Shown: positions 35,806-45,656, counted from the stretch's first letter. The stretch is DNA of 64,000 nucleotides from Paenibacillus xerothermodurans (GCF_002220865.2 NZ_NHRJ02000002.1:62001-126000); one strand, 5' to 3'. The notes: generated from the sequence alone by a model not told the origin. Numbers and translations: made by a program.

Positions 35806-38253
35806 TTAGGTTACCGGCGCCTGTTTGTCCGGAATTTTCAGTCCATCGAGATACCGGCCCAATCCAAAAATCCCCGCTGTGTAAATCCAGCCCAACGTAC
35901 CCCAAATGTCACCCTTCGCTATGAATCCGTCGTCCACGCCTTGCCAGCACACACCGAAGCCCTCGGGTTGCATCCCGATATCCGCAAATCCCATCAGATC
36001 ATCCGGATAAGACAGGAGCTGCTGTGTGCCCGCCGCGATCAGCTTGGACATTTCGCAGTAAAACGGTTCGCCCACGGTCTGCCCCAACTCATACAGCTCC
36101 TGGAGAAAAAAGAGGGAGTAAATGTCCACCACTCCGCCGCCCCAAATAGAGTTGATCCCTCCGCATCCGATGGTGCTGAAACCTGCATTCGCTAAAGCGG
36201 TGCCCGGGAGAGTGGGCGCATGCCAGATATAGTTCCAGGTGGTGAAAATCTGCGCCGCCCTTTCTGCCCCGGTAAGATAACGGCTGTCACCGGTATGTTT
36301 GTACAGAGTAAACAGCGCTGCCGTGCTGTACTGAGCCGCCTCTTTGTCAATCACGTTAGGATTGTCCAGCGTGCCGCCCTGGTAGTGATCCTGTGCAACA
36401 TACGTGGCGAGAACGAAATCCGCGGCTTGCTTGGCTGCCTCGTAATACCGGCCGCCCTGATCCTTAACTTCCTGCCAGAGCGCCAACAAGAACATAACGG
36501 GAATGATCGTAGCGGATTTGGAAGAAAATTCATCATCGCCAAAGCCCGGTGCATTCTTTAACGGCGTCCCGTTTGGCTCATATGCTCTGTACCACGAACC
36601 GTCTGCATTTTGGCATCGCACCAGGAAGTCCGCGAAACGGATGGCCGCTTCAAGCCACAATGATTCCAGCCTGCCGTTGTCTCTGTACAGCTGATAAGCC
36701 AGCAGCAGATCGTAAGCTGGTTCCACCATTAATCTCACATAATTACCGCCGACGGTGCCATGGGCCACATAATGCAGTTTTGGCGCGGTTGGGTCTCCAA
36801 AGGAATATAAAGGCCGGTCCTGAGCCACCTCGTATAGTGTGTACATCCAGCCGCTCGGCTGCTGACAGCGCTGTATGAAGAAATCAATTACGCGCTTACC
36901 TCTGTCCCACCATTCACCGCCCACACTCTTGGCCGTGGTGTAAGCGGCGTTAATCTGCCGCCCTGTAAACCCGTACTCCAGCACCGTCAAATAGCTTTCG
37001 TGGGGAATGTTGACGAAGGATGCGCCGAAGCCAGACGGCGGTGACTCATAGCCGTGCCTTGGATCAAAATGAAAGAAAAAACCGGCCGCGCCATTGGAGT
37101 GCTCACGATATGACCTTTGCAAGGATGACGAACGGAAGCGGATAGAATTCTCCAAACTGAATGGCAGCTGCACCGGCTCGGGTGTGGAATGTTTAGCAGC
37201 GCGTTTGAATGCGCCCAATACGGCAGCGGCATAATGCTCATGTGTCATAACTTGTAGTTCATAGCTCACGCTGAGCTCGAAAAACTCATCGGTCAACGGA
37301 TAAAATGCCGATGCGGGCGTTTTTTCAGCGTTAAGCGCCACACTCTGCTGCCCTTCGAAGTAAGGTAAGTAAGCCTGATAAACAATTTTGTGCTCGAGCC
37401 GTGTATATCCTAGCGAACCGGTATCCGTCTTCTGCGCATATCGGGCTTGGTCGCGCTGTCTGACCGGCTGCTCAGCAAAGGTGGATAACCTGGTGCGTGC
37501 GAAGCATACCGCTGCCTGAGAGGCTGGATGGTAACCCAGAACTAACGGATACGTTAAGCGGTCGTCCATATAGACATTGGTCACATTACACTGGTGCAGC
37601 TGGTCATTGGACGCATACAGGATGCCCGGAGCATGAAATCGTACTGCTTCATGCGGCGATACCAGCTGTGCCAGCTGCAGCTGGAGCTGCACTCCACCGC
37701 CCCCTTGCGGCAGCAGACCGTGAAGATGACTCGCGCTGGCACTAGCCTCTCGCGTATACCCACTGTGATCGCGCACTTCAGCAGCTATCACATGGCGATC
37801 ATCATCGCTTGCGCCCGCAGCTATCCCACTATGATCGCCACAACTTCCAGCGCCTGTGGGCGCATCCCGATGGTCATAGCTTCGATCAGATGTCTTGTTG
37901 TGATCAACCGGATACAGCGCGATGTCCAAATGCGCTTGATCACGGCGACTGCCAGATACAGTGTCGTTCATTGTCCTGGTCGCCCGGAAGCTGCGGTTTA
38001 CCGTAATTCCCCCTCCCTCATCTTCACGCCACAGGTCGACGATCTCGAATGCATACTCAGCCTCACACCAACCGCACACAGCTCTCCATTCGTTTTTGCT
38101 AACCGTACGCACCTGAGCATATCTCCGCCGAGTTGTGTTACCGTGCAAATAACGGGCAACCACCGGATATTCGACGATAAACGGGGGCCCTGACATATTT
38201 TGAATCAGAGGGTAGTATCCGCTTACATCATTGGCAAACGTCAATTTTAGCAT
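35806..38253 (-). CDS. Cytoplasmic alpha/alpha-toroid glycan-active enzyme, family uncertain
   Basis: An 815-residue protein without signal peptide and first in the ABC operon, so it probably acts on imported oligosaccharides. Residues about 1-330 look like a beta-sandwich; about 350-800 look like a six-hairpin toroid (GGEWWDRGKRVIDFFIQRCQ, GSWYRAYEPNGTPLKNAPG, DKEAAQYSTAALFTLYKHTGD, INSIWGGGVVDIYSLFFLQEL). I cannot assign a GH or PL family. A His/Asp/Ala/Ser-rich low-complexity insert (about residues 125-195) interrupts the N-terminal domain. It starts at ATG 38253 with AAAGGAG upstream. Confidence 0.75.
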   Translation of the reverse strand: MLKLTFANDVSGYYPLIQNMSGPPFIVEYPVVARYLHGNTTRRRYAQVRTVSKNEWRAVCGWCEAEYAFEIVDLWREDEGGGITVNRSFRATRTMNDTVSGSRRDQAHLDIALYPVDHNKTSDRSYDHRDAPTGAGSCGDHSGIAAGASDDDRHVIAAEVRDHSGYTREASASASHLHGLLPQGGGGVQLQLQLAQLVSPHEAVRFHAPGILYASNDQLHQCNVTNVYMDDRLTYPLVLGYHPASQAAVCFARTRLSTFAEQPVRQRDQARYAQKTDTGSLGYTRLEHKIVYQAYLPYFEGQQSVALNAEKTPASAFYPLTDEFFELSVSYELQVMTHEHYAAAVLGAFKRAAKHSTPEPVQLPFSLENSIRFRSSSLQRSYREHSNGAAGFFFHFDPRHGYESPPSGFGASFVNIPHESYLTVLEYGFTGRQINAAYTTAKSVGGEWWDRGKRVIDFFIQRCQQPSGWMYTLYEVAQDRPLYSFGDPTAPKLHYVAHGTVGGNYVRLMVEPAYDLLLAYQLYRDNGRLESLWLEAAIRFADFLVRCQNADGSWYRAYEPNGTPLKNAPGFGDDEFSSKSATIIPVMFLLALWQEVKDQGGRYYEAAKQAADFVLATYVAQDHYQGGTLDNPNVIDKEAAQYSTAALFTLYKHTGDSRYLTGAERAAQIFTTWNYIWHAPTLPGTALANAGFSTIGCGGINSIWGGGVVDIYSLFFLQELYELGQTVGEPFYCEMSKLIAAGTQQLLSYPDDLMGFADIGMQPEGFGVCWQGVDDGFIAKGDIWGTLGWIYTAGIFGLGRYLDGLKIPDKQAPVT

Positions 38254-38699
38254 AAAAGGCTCCTTTCTCTGACCTGGTTTGCTTATCATTTTACCGTTCC
38301 GCTGCCTATTTGCGATGCAGAAAACTTACTTTTTCTGTTCAATAATTTGTTGAGTCATCCAACATACAACAAACCCCCAAACGACAAAAAAAACCAAACG
38401 ACACCGATAAGTGCGCTTGGGTTCACATGTTCTTTGTTTCTATCTACTTTTTTTACACCATTACTGCTGCAACATCGGTACGAGTTGGCTTCACTGCTGG
38501 TGAGCCAAGCCAGCCCGCTCCCCTGCTCCCGCGTCGGCCTGATCCGAATCATCGCACCTTTCGCATGCTATGGCATCCGACACCTCTCTCAAAATCCGGA
38601 TTTGCCCCGGTACTTGCTCGTTTGTCATTGTCACAAGTCTATAGATAGGCCGCCTACTCAATGAATTGCAGTCGACAGTTTGCGGTTGTTACGTGCTGA
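38254..38699. other. Intergenic region upstream of the ABC-YesMN operon
   Basis: About 445 bases with no supported gene. It should contain the operon promoter and the regulator binding site. The 3' side borders the end of ispA; no clear T-tract hairpin was found. Confidence 0.4.
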
Positions 38700-39662
38700 T
38701 CATAAGTTTCCTAACTTCGCAACAGATTGCTCAGCAAAGATGTCTGCTAGCTTGTCTGCTGTCGTCAAATACAGAAATCCGTTGCCTTCGACTTGTGGAG
38801 AATTCTGCAACGGCACCGTTCTTTTTATAAGTTGGGCATATAATTCACGCTCTGTGAGATGTCGTCCGAAGCTGCTATTAGCAAGTACTTTGATGAGAGC
38901 CATGGCTCCGGAAACATGCGGCGCAGCCATAGAGGTTCCGCTCAATGCAGCATATTCCCCATGTAAAAAGGTTGATAGAATCTTCTCTCCAGGAGCCACT
39001 AAGTCTACTTCATTGTTGGAGTTCGAAAAAGGCGAAGAACGTCTCTCCAAGCTAACGGATCCTACGCTGATCACTTCATTATATGAGCCTGGATAATCAA
39101 ATTCATGGGTTGAATCTTGGCCATCCCCGCCGTTGCCTGCTGCGCAAATCACAGGGATGCCGTTAGCGACGGCTGTTTGCACCGCCTGATGCAGTTCAGG
39201 CACGTCGTCTGGACCTCCAAGAGACATTGAAATGATATCCACTCTTTGTTCTACTGCATACAGAATCCCCTGAATTATCCACTCATACAGGCCGGAACCC
39301 TGTTGACCAAGAACCTTCACAATCAAGAGGTTGGCTTCAGGAGCAACCCCGACGACACCCGCCTGATTTTCTACTGCCGCTATGGTCCCGGCAACATGCG
39401 TACCATGCCCAACGTAATCCGTATACACATCAGGGTTTCCCTCATCATCATTGGTGAAATTTCTTCCGCCGATAATCCGTTCTTTTAAGTCCGGGTGGGT
39501 AATGTCGCAGCCGGTATCGAGTATCGCAACCGTTATGCCTTTACCTCTGCTTTGCTGCCACATTTTTGGCGCCTGAATCATCTCCACACCTTTTGGGACT
39601 TCGCTCACCGCTTCTAGAGTTTTAACCACTTCAAACGGAATCAAGTGCACCTTTCGCCCCAC
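38700..39662 (-). CDS. ispA: Intracellular serine protease (subtilisin family)
   Basis: A 320-residue S8 protease lacking a signal peptide, with the short N-terminal propeptide motif LIPF that inhibits ISPs until processed. The catalytic triad is Asp49 (ILDTGCD), His86 (GHGTHVAG) and Ser244 (GTSMAAPH). The start GTG 39662 gives the same N-terminal length as Bacillus IspA and has GGGAGG seven bases upstream; an ATG five codons earlier overlaps that site. The enzyme degrades cytoplasmic proteins in late growth and sporulation. It is monocistronic, between two glycan clusters. Confidence 0.95.
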   Translation of the reverse strand: MGRKVHLIPFEVVKTLEAVSEVPKGVEMIQAPKMWQQSRGKGITVAILDTGCDITHPDLKERIIGGRNFTNDDEGNPDVYTDYVGHGTHVAGTIAAVENQAGVVGVAPEANLLIVKVLGQQGSGLYEWIIQGILYAVEQRVDIISMSLGGPDDVPELHQAVQTAVANGIPVICAAGNGGDGQDSTHEFDYPGSYNEVISVGSVSLERRSSPFSNSNNEVDLVAPGEKILSTFLHGEYAALSGTSMAAPHVSGAMALIKVLANSSFGRHLTERELYAQLIKRTVPLQNSPQVEGNGFLYLTTADKLADIFAEQSVAKLGNL

Positions 39663-39808
39663 GTTTATTCCTCCCATTATTAGATTATCAAAATCAACCT
39701 TATAAGTAATATATTAACATTTACAGTTGTCATCGAACATGCCCTTTGGTAAGTTTTGTTTTTTTGTGCAAGAACGGGCGATCGGTATCGCATCCCACGT
39801 GACAACTA

Positions 39809-40027
39809 TCAAAATGGTTCCGGTGTCGTGTTTATGCCGGATTCCCAGACGTCCACGGTTACGGTGGTGACCTCAAAGAGGGTGGAAAATACCTGTATGC
39901 CCGAAGCCTGCCCCACATTTTCCTGCGGAGAGCCGCGGGCCCCTCTCAGACAGAGAGGGCCCGCTGCACATAAACCGCTGTTTCCTACATAGGTCGTGTT
40001 CACCGGCTTGTTCACGATATGGAGCAC
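39809..40027 (-). pseudogene. Possible remnant of an unidentified protein gene
   Basis: The minus-strand frame translates to a protein-like sequence (NTTYVGNSGLCAAGPL, ENVGQASGIQVFSTLFEVTT, VTVDVWESGINTTPEPF). It begins at a GTG without a ribosome binding site and is closed just upstream by a stop. It may be the 3' part of a larger lost gene, possibly a spore-surface type protein. I do not recognise the family with confidence. Confidence 0.3.
39935..39964. repeat. GC-rich hairpin in the ispA/glycosidase intergenic region
   Basis: GCGGGCCCCTCTC and GAGAGGGCCCGC pair with one bulged C. No T tract flanks it on either side. It falls inside the possible gene remnant and is not a standard terminator. 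Confidence 0.4.
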
Positions 40028-40125
40028 GAGCCAATGTCATTACTCTGTTGCAGAAATTGTTGCCGTTTGATGTGATCCGCGGCGGATTGGAGTCTAATCA
40101 TCGGGATTTGATAAGGTGTCCGAGC

Positions 40126-43100
40126 TTAACTGCCTATGTCTAACGCTTTGCGTGGGTCAATGGCACGGATCGCTTCGTTCAAAGCGATTGCCGCAAAGTA
40201 CGCCGTGTCTCTGCTGATATCCGTAGCGCGATAGCTCGCATATTTCGCTTTTACACCCAGCGCATTGATATATGCCTTTTGGAATTGCTCCTGATTCGGC
40301 TCCCAGTGCGGACTGGCGGACACTCGTGTAAATCCGCCCTCACCCGTGCGGTCCTGCTCATATTGCGAAATCGCTTTTGCGGCGGTTAAAACGTTCGCCA
40401 GCGTTTCATCCGCGCTGTGGTCCGCGCCGGCAGCTGTCACGGTAACCGTGGCAGTCACCGGTGGAAGATCAGGATTGGCCATGCTTCGTCCGGTAATCGT
40501 AACCGTGCCGTGTCCCCGTCCGATGACTAAGCCATTTTTGTCCACCATCGCGATATTTTGATCGCTGGATGTCCACATGATCCGTTTGTCGTAAGCATTC
40601 CCGGGCTCCATTGAAGCGGTCAGCTGCAGCCGGTTGGTGCTCATGACCTTAGCGGTGGAAGGATCGGTTGCAGCCGGACCGTAAATGGTAGCCGCATCCG
40701 GGCTGACTAATTGCAGACCGGTTGGGACGGTGCTTGCATCGGCAACCTTCACTTTGACCGTTTCGCTAATTCCTTTATCCCGTTGACTTCTGGCCGTCAC
40801 CGTCACGTCCGCCACTTTATTCCTACCCGTGCCGACTGCCTTAATGGTCACACTATTGCCCTTGCCATACACCCTCACAACGTCCTTGTCCGAGGATTCC
40901 CAGGTTACCGTATCATCGGGACCACCGTACACGGTGGCCGTTACGGCGGTGGTATCTGTACCATCTGCTCCATTCACAATTAGGGTCGAGGAGTATTTAT
41001 CCAAGTTGATACCGGAAACATGACGGGTATTTTTGCGCGAATCATTCATGACCATATATCTGGTATTATCTTTCGCGTAAAACACAATTTTTCCGCCGAT
41101 AATATCGTATTTCACAGCGTCGCCCAGTGTGTTGTCCTTGTTCACTGCCCGAACTACGGCCTTCCCGGTTTGCCAAGGGTTTACCAGGGCGATGATGCCG
41201 TTCCGTTTGCTGTGTAAATCCACGTAAGGAATCGTTTTCGTGCTCGCATCATATGCACTGGAAACTGCCACATTGCCTTTGGCGCCCATTCTCTCAAAGC
41301 TCACGGACTTATTCATATCCCAATTCGGCAGTACCCAGATTGTGCTTGGCACGAGCGGGGTCGTACTGCTTTGCAGCAGCATGGAATTTAATCCCTCCAT
41401 CGCTCCCACCGTTTCCACTGCACCGCCGCTAGAATGATAAGTCAGATTGCTGTGCTTAATCTTTGCCGCCAGTGCGGTGTCGAATTTTGCAATGAGGTCT
41501 GCCGCCGGCCAGCCTGCCCTTGCCATAATGGCATACACCTTAGGAAAACCGTTGTTCTGACTGCTCCAGCCGGAGAAACTTGTCGCCGCCCATGCGTTCA
41601 TGTACTCCAAGGTATGACGTACCTTTTGCAGTAGCTCCTTGTCCCCGTCCAGCATTTGCACGTTTTGGAACGGGAATACGATGCCCTCGAGCTCAACGGG
41701 CTGATCGCCCGGTTCAATCATATCCACGTGAGGCTGGTTGGGTGATTGATAATCGGTCGCGATCATCGTTGGCACGAAGTTACTGCTGTTGTTAGCGTTG
41801 AATGTACCTTTGGGGAGCATCGCTTCCGGGAAGAAGGTGTGTTCGCTTAAATCCTTCCATCTGCTGACATTCGCTTTATCCTCCTTCATTTCCGGTGCGT
41901 AAGTGGTCAAAAATTGGGCCAAGTATTTCATTGCACCGATGTCCAAATCAGGATTAATGTCAGCTGAATCGCCTTCATGGATGGACGAGCCTAGCACGGT
42001 ATAATGGTATTGGCCGTTGCCATCGTCAGTTTTCACAACATAATCACTGTAAAAGTTCATCAACTGCTTCAGGTACGGATACAGGACATTACGCAAGTAG
42101 TCTTTGTCCAATGTGTACTCGTAGTAGAAGATCATCGGTATCGCGGCGAACAACCCGTTCGACTTCTGGTCCGTCGAGCTGTCGTCAAAGCCATATGTCT
42201 TGACCGGATCCTTTGCTATTGGCGCGGGCTGCGGATTCGCCAACGCATTGAACGGAGTCAGCGATCTAATGTGTGCGGCGCCGTCAAACCCTTGTGCTGC
42301 TGCGTTATTGATCTGCCACGGCAGGTTATAAGCGATGACGTGGTTGTACGGAACCGCCGTATCGATTCTGTTCGCGGAGCCAGCGCCATAGTAGTGGGCT
42401 TGCTGATTATAATTCAAGAAATATCTGCCGCCCCATCCCATATTGTCGGCTGGTATCCATGAGCCATACATCGGCGCAGGCAGATTCTGCGGGTTCACCT
42501 TGCCGTTCGGACTTGTCGGCCTGTTGGAGCTTCCAAGAATATATAATGACCCGTAATAGTATTTATTGAGCTCAGGGTCATTAAATTGTGTGTAGCTTTT
42601 CAGCCAGTAGTTTTTCCACCAGTTCAAGTGCTCATTTTTCAACTGCACAATCGCTTCTTCCGAGCGGTAAGCTGCGATCCCTCTGAGTGCATCCGATCGT
42701 ACATCTTCAACGCTTTTAATTTTATCGAACGCACCGCTGCTGCTGGCGAAGTAGGACACCAGGTATACCTTTTTGCCCGGCTCCACGGTGAAGTCACCGG
42801 CCTCCCCAAGCGACTCCTGATACTTCTTGCTGTAGTGATCATAGTAGTCGTTCGCCTCTCTTGTCTCTCGTAGATTCGTGAGCTCAGCACCGACAACAGT
42901 CGCGGCGGTCGCCATTCGGCTCCGGTAATTCGAACTGCTGCCGCTTTCTCCCGGGCTGGAGTCTCGCGTTGTCCAAAGGATATGATTGTGAGCCGTTGCC
43001 TCAATTCCGCCCGTGTACGGGTAGGTGGTTTGCGCGTCCGTCATCTCTGCAGCACCGCCGCCCGGATAGGCCTTGGCAGGTACCCACAGCTTCGTGTTCA

Positions 43101-43722
43101 GCGTCACCGCCCCCGCTCCGCTGTTGGTTAATTCTGTGACAAATACGTTGTCGGTATCAGCAGTCCACGAGTTCATTTCGAGCTTTGCATCGTTTCCGTC
43201 GTTATCTTTGAGCTCGATATTGGTAATCACTTGCGCATTCAGGATATCCTGCTTCATGTTAAACACGGACGATGCACTGCTGCCTGCTGCCGTCGTTGGC
43301 CAAATGTCCAACCCTCCGCCGGATAGAACGCCCGCTTGATCCCGGATGCGGGATGCTTCGCCGTGCGTGGTTCCCCAAAAGTCATTCTTGCCGAAGTAAA
43401 ACTGCTGCGATGTGGTTGAAACTCCTGCTGCGATGACACCGATATCCCCGTTGCCCATTAACTGCCCTTGTGTGTATTTCCCTTGGCTCACGTCGGTGAT
43501 TTTGAGTGGAGAGGTCACAGAGCCGTAGATATCGGTCAGAAGCTTCTGAATTTCCGACCAATCATCTTTGTTGAGATGGTCGATTACTGCCTGCGCAGGA
43601 GTGTAGCCAGAGTGCTCCTTGGCGTTGATTGGATAGCTGCCGAAAGTGAGTGCGCTGACGCTGGTCGCAATCACTGCAGCTGCCACCATTGTCCGCATCT
43701 GCTTACGTGTCGCGTATTTCAT
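40126..43722 (-). CDS. Secreted GH95-like glycosidase with Big domains
   Basis: A 1198-residue exported enzyme. Residues 1-35 are a signal peptide. Residues about 60-830 resemble the GH95/GH65-clan toroid enzymes: the N-terminal QLMGNGDIGVIAAG, then DNMGWGGRYFLNYNQQAHYYGAG, YEYTLDKDYLRNVLYPYLKQ (in part) and VLGSSIHEGDSADINPDLDIGA. Two bacterial Ig-like (Big_2) domains follow (VTWESSDKDVVRVYGKG; IMWTSSDQNIAMVDKNG), then a helical C-terminal tail. It is third in a run of secreted enzymes. GH95 members act on fucose or galactose linkages; the linkage cut here is unknown. Confidence 0.75.
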   Translation of the reverse strand: MKYATRKQMRTMVAAAVIATSVSALTFGSYPINAKEHSGYTPAQAVIDHLNKDDWSEIQKLLTDIYGSVTSPLKITDVSQGKYTQGQLMGNGDIGVIAAGVSTTSQQFYFGKNDFWGTTHGEASRIRDQAGVLSGGGLDIWPTTAAGSSASSVFNMKQDILNAQVITNIELKDNDGNDAKLEMNSWTADTDNVFVTELTNSGAGAVTLNTKLWVPAKAYPGGGAAEMTDAQTTYPYTGGIEATAHNHILWTTRDSSPGESGSSSNYRSRMATAATVVGAELTNLRETREANDYYDHYSKKYQESLGEAGDFTVEPGKKVYLVSYFASSSGAFDKIKSVEDVRSDALRGIAAYRSEEAIVQLKNEHLNWWKNYWLKSYTQFNDPELNKYYYGSLYILGSSNRPTSPNGKVNPQNLPAPMYGSWIPADNMGWGGRYFLNYNQQAHYYGAGSANRIDTAVPYNHVIAYNLPWQINNAAAQGFDGAAHIRSLTPFNALANPQPAPIAKDPVKTYGFDDSSTDQKSNGLFAAIPMIFYYEYTLDKDYLRNVLYPYLKQLMNFYSDYVVKTDDGNGQYHYTVLGSSIHEGDSADINPDLDIGAMKYLAQFLTTYAPEMKEDKANVSRWKDLSEHTFFPEAMLPKGTFNANNSSNFVPTMIATDYQSPNQPHVDMIEPGDQPVELEGIVFPFQNVQMLDGDKELLQKVRHTLEYMNAWAATSFSGWSSQNNGFPKVYAIMARAGWPAADLIAKFDTALAAKIKHSNLTYHSSGGAVETVGAMEGLNSMLLQSSTTPLVPSTIWVLPNWDMNKSVSFERMGAKGNVAVSSAYDASTKTIPYVDLHSKRNGIIALVNPWQTGKAVVRAVNKDNTLGDAVKYDIIGGKIVFYAKDNTRYMVMNDSRKNTRHVSGINLDKYSSTLIVNGADGTDTTAVTATVYGGPDDTVTWESSDKDVVRVYGKGNSVTIKAVGTGRNKVADVTVTARSQRDKGISETVKVKVADASTVPTGLQLVSPDAATIYGPAATDPSTAKVMSTNRLQLTASMEPGNAYDKRIMWTSSDQNIAMVDKNGLVIGRGHGTVTITGRSMANPDLPPVTATVTVTAAGADHSADETLANVLTAAKAISQYEQDRTGEGGFTRVSASPHWEPNQEQFQKAYINALGVKAKYASYRATDISRDTAYFAAIALNEAIRAIDPRKALDIGS

Positions 43723-43788
43723 GGGCTTTCCCCCTTGCTTTGATTGTTTATTATGCGACGCCTGTGTATTTCGCGTTCCTAGGCCGCA

Positions 43789-45486
43789 TTATTTCTTCAT
43801 ATTAGCGTTATGCGGGACGATGGAAAGCGTTTGCCCCTTTTCAAGCGTTAGCGTCATTTCCCCATTGGAAACCGGTTGATTTTTGGCAACTAACTTCAAA
43901 CCATCGAAACCGACCGTATAGATATCGACCTTCTTCACATCTGTCCAATCATTTGGAAATTTCCAGGTTCTGTTCGCATACCCGTCTTTGCTAAAAGCAA
44001 TGATTTCACGATACTTTTCTTGGTTCCAGAGAGCCGGCACAAACACATCATTTCCATCCCTCAGCACCGCGTCTCCTTGGGTGATGCGCAGCTTTCCATT
44101 CTCATTCCAGCTTTTCACGTCATTCTCAAACGTCACAACACCATTCACATCCGTCAGTCGTTTCAGCTGATTCAAGTACTGCCATGGCAGTGTTTTGGTG
44201 GCGAAATCCGCTTGGAAGCCGCTTAGATTCTCGGGATCGTTTTTAATAATGTTCTCTCCCAGCATGCTTGTCCCAAAGCGTGGATCGCCGCCGTCGCCGC
44301 CGACATACAGCGAGGCCGGAATCTTCATCGGATCAAGCTTTAACCCGTCCAGACCGGTCCTGCCAAAATGCCATGCCATGGGCTGAAGTCCGATAAGCGG
44401 ATCTTTGCGATAGCCTGCATCGAATTCTGAAGTTACGTCAACTCCACGGTCTCTCCAATACCGGAATATTTTCTTCTGGGTTTCGACATCTTGATCCATG
44501 GATATGTCATGGTATGGGCTGATCGGTCCGACCGGTAAACCTGGTACATACTGATGGAACGCATCGATGTGGATCGTGCCCGCTTTCTTGATCGGCAGCA
44601 TATCGAACAGCTTATCAATTCTTTTTTTCGTAAAGCCTGACTCCCATTCGCGAGTGTAGCTGATAGGGTAACCCCAGCGGTATTTGATTAAGTTGCCATT
44701 GGGATCCTTAGCGATTAAGTCATTCTCCAGGTAAGTCTCCCAAAGCGGACTGGATTCCCGAATATCCAGCATATTGATGTGCAAGCTGACCGTTGTGTTG
44801 TATTTAAAAGCTTCCTGCATCAGCCATTTCAGGCTGTCCTCCGCATTTTCATCCTGTGAGCGCTTCAGGTTCGGATTAACCACATCCATCGCAGGATAGC
44901 CGGTATCATGGCCGTTATATTGCCATCCGACAAGATAAATGATTTTGGGTATTCCCCTCGTCGCCTGATCTATTCTCTTGATGGTCTCCATGCCTTGCTC
45001 AAAAGTATGAAAGACCTTCCCACTGTTGTCAGCCATAAACAATTTCATCGTTAACGTCTCATGATAGTCGTGCACAAAAGGCCGGTCAGGAGCCAGATTC
45101 ACATGGATCGGCACGCTCGCCGTCTTCCTATCTCCGTCCTCGTCAGTCACGGTAGCCGTGACCGTAGCTTGACCATCCGTGATGGTTCCCGCGCGGACAA
45201 TCGCCCCTTCCTTCGTTTTTTCGACGGACGAAATTATTTTGTCATCGCTCACCGAATACTCGATGTCAGCAGAATCCAGCTCTACGCGACGACCATCGTG
45301 CGATACTCCCTTCAACGTAAGTGCAGCAGTGCCATCCAGGTTGATCGTTGTTTGGTCCGCAGTCAAAATGAGACTGCTGAGATCTTCCGCCTCCCGCGCA
45401 GTAGCGTTAACAGGGGCGGGCCAACTGACCATTAGGGGCAGCAGCAGGCTCGCCGACACCAAACCAGTGACAAATTTCATTTGCAC
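43789..45486 (-). CDS. Secreted GH101-like glycosidase
   Basis: A 565-residue exported protein: signal peptide 1-29, a Big-like beta domain (about 37-130), then a TIM barrel of the endo-alpha-N-acetylgalactosaminidase (GH101) type. Likely catalytic residues are Asp308 (TIHIDAFHQ) and Glu354 (GVDVTSEFD). A C-terminal beta domain follows. Compared with true GH101 enzymes (over 1000 residues) it lacks the large carbohydrate-binding parts, so the substrate may differ. It starts at GTG 45486 with AGAGGA upstream. A consensus CcpA site lies 65 bases before the start. Confidence 0.75.
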   Translation of the reverse strand: MQMKFVTGLVSASLLLPLMVSWPAPVNATAREAEDLSSLILTADQTTINLDGTAALTLKGVSHDGRRVELDSADIEYSVSDDKIISSVEKTKEGAIVRAGTITDGQATVTATVTDEDGDRKTASVPIHVNLAPDRPFVHDYHETLTMKLFMADNSGKVFHTFEQGMETIKRIDQATRGIPKIIYLVGWQYNGHDTGYPAMDVVNPNLKRSQDENAEDSLKWLMQEAFKYNTTVSLHINMLDIRESSPLWETYLENDLIAKDPNGNLIKYRWGYPISYTREWESGFTKKRIDKLFDMLPIKKAGTIHIDAFHQYVPGLPVGPISPYHDISMDQDVETQKKIFRYWRDRGVDVTSEFDAGYRKDPLIGLQPMAWHFGRTGLDGLKLDPMKIPASLYVGGDGGDPRFGTSMLGENIIKNDPENLSGFQADFATKTLPWQYLNQLKRLTDVNGVVTFENDVKSWNENGKLRITQGDAVLRDGNDVFVPALWNQEKYREIIAFSKDGYANRTWKFPNDWTDVKKVDIYTVGFDGLKLVAKNQPVSNGEMTLTLEKGQTLSIVPHNANMKK

Positions 45487-45550
45487 GTAAATTTCCTCTC
45501 TTTCATCATTTAGTATTTGTGAAGCATGCTCCCAATTGTGGGGATGTGTG

Positions 45551-45566
45551 TAGGAAGCGCTTACAT
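45551..45566 (-). promoter_or_regulatory. CcpA cre site upstream of the GH101-like gene
   Basis: The minus strand reads ATGTAAGCGCTTCCTA, matching the WTGNAANCGNWNNCWW consensus at every position. It lies 65-80 bases before the start codon, so carbon catabolite repression by CcpA is expected for this gene and its downstream partner. Confidence 0.85.
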
Positions 45567-45656
45567 ACCAATTGTATCAGAGCCTCTCGCCTAGTTGGAC
45601 TGTGCAAAATCTACACTTTGACCGCTGTTTTCTACACTGGTCGATTGTGCAATGAA

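Noticed and set aside
37741-37900. Direct repeats as a CRISPR-like array
   Set aside because: Copies are few, short and imperfect, lie within a coding frame and have no cas genes nearby.
39809-40027. The 72-codon frame as an intact gene
   Set aside because: It lacks a ribosome binding site and is closed just upstream by a stop, so it is listed only as a possible remnant.
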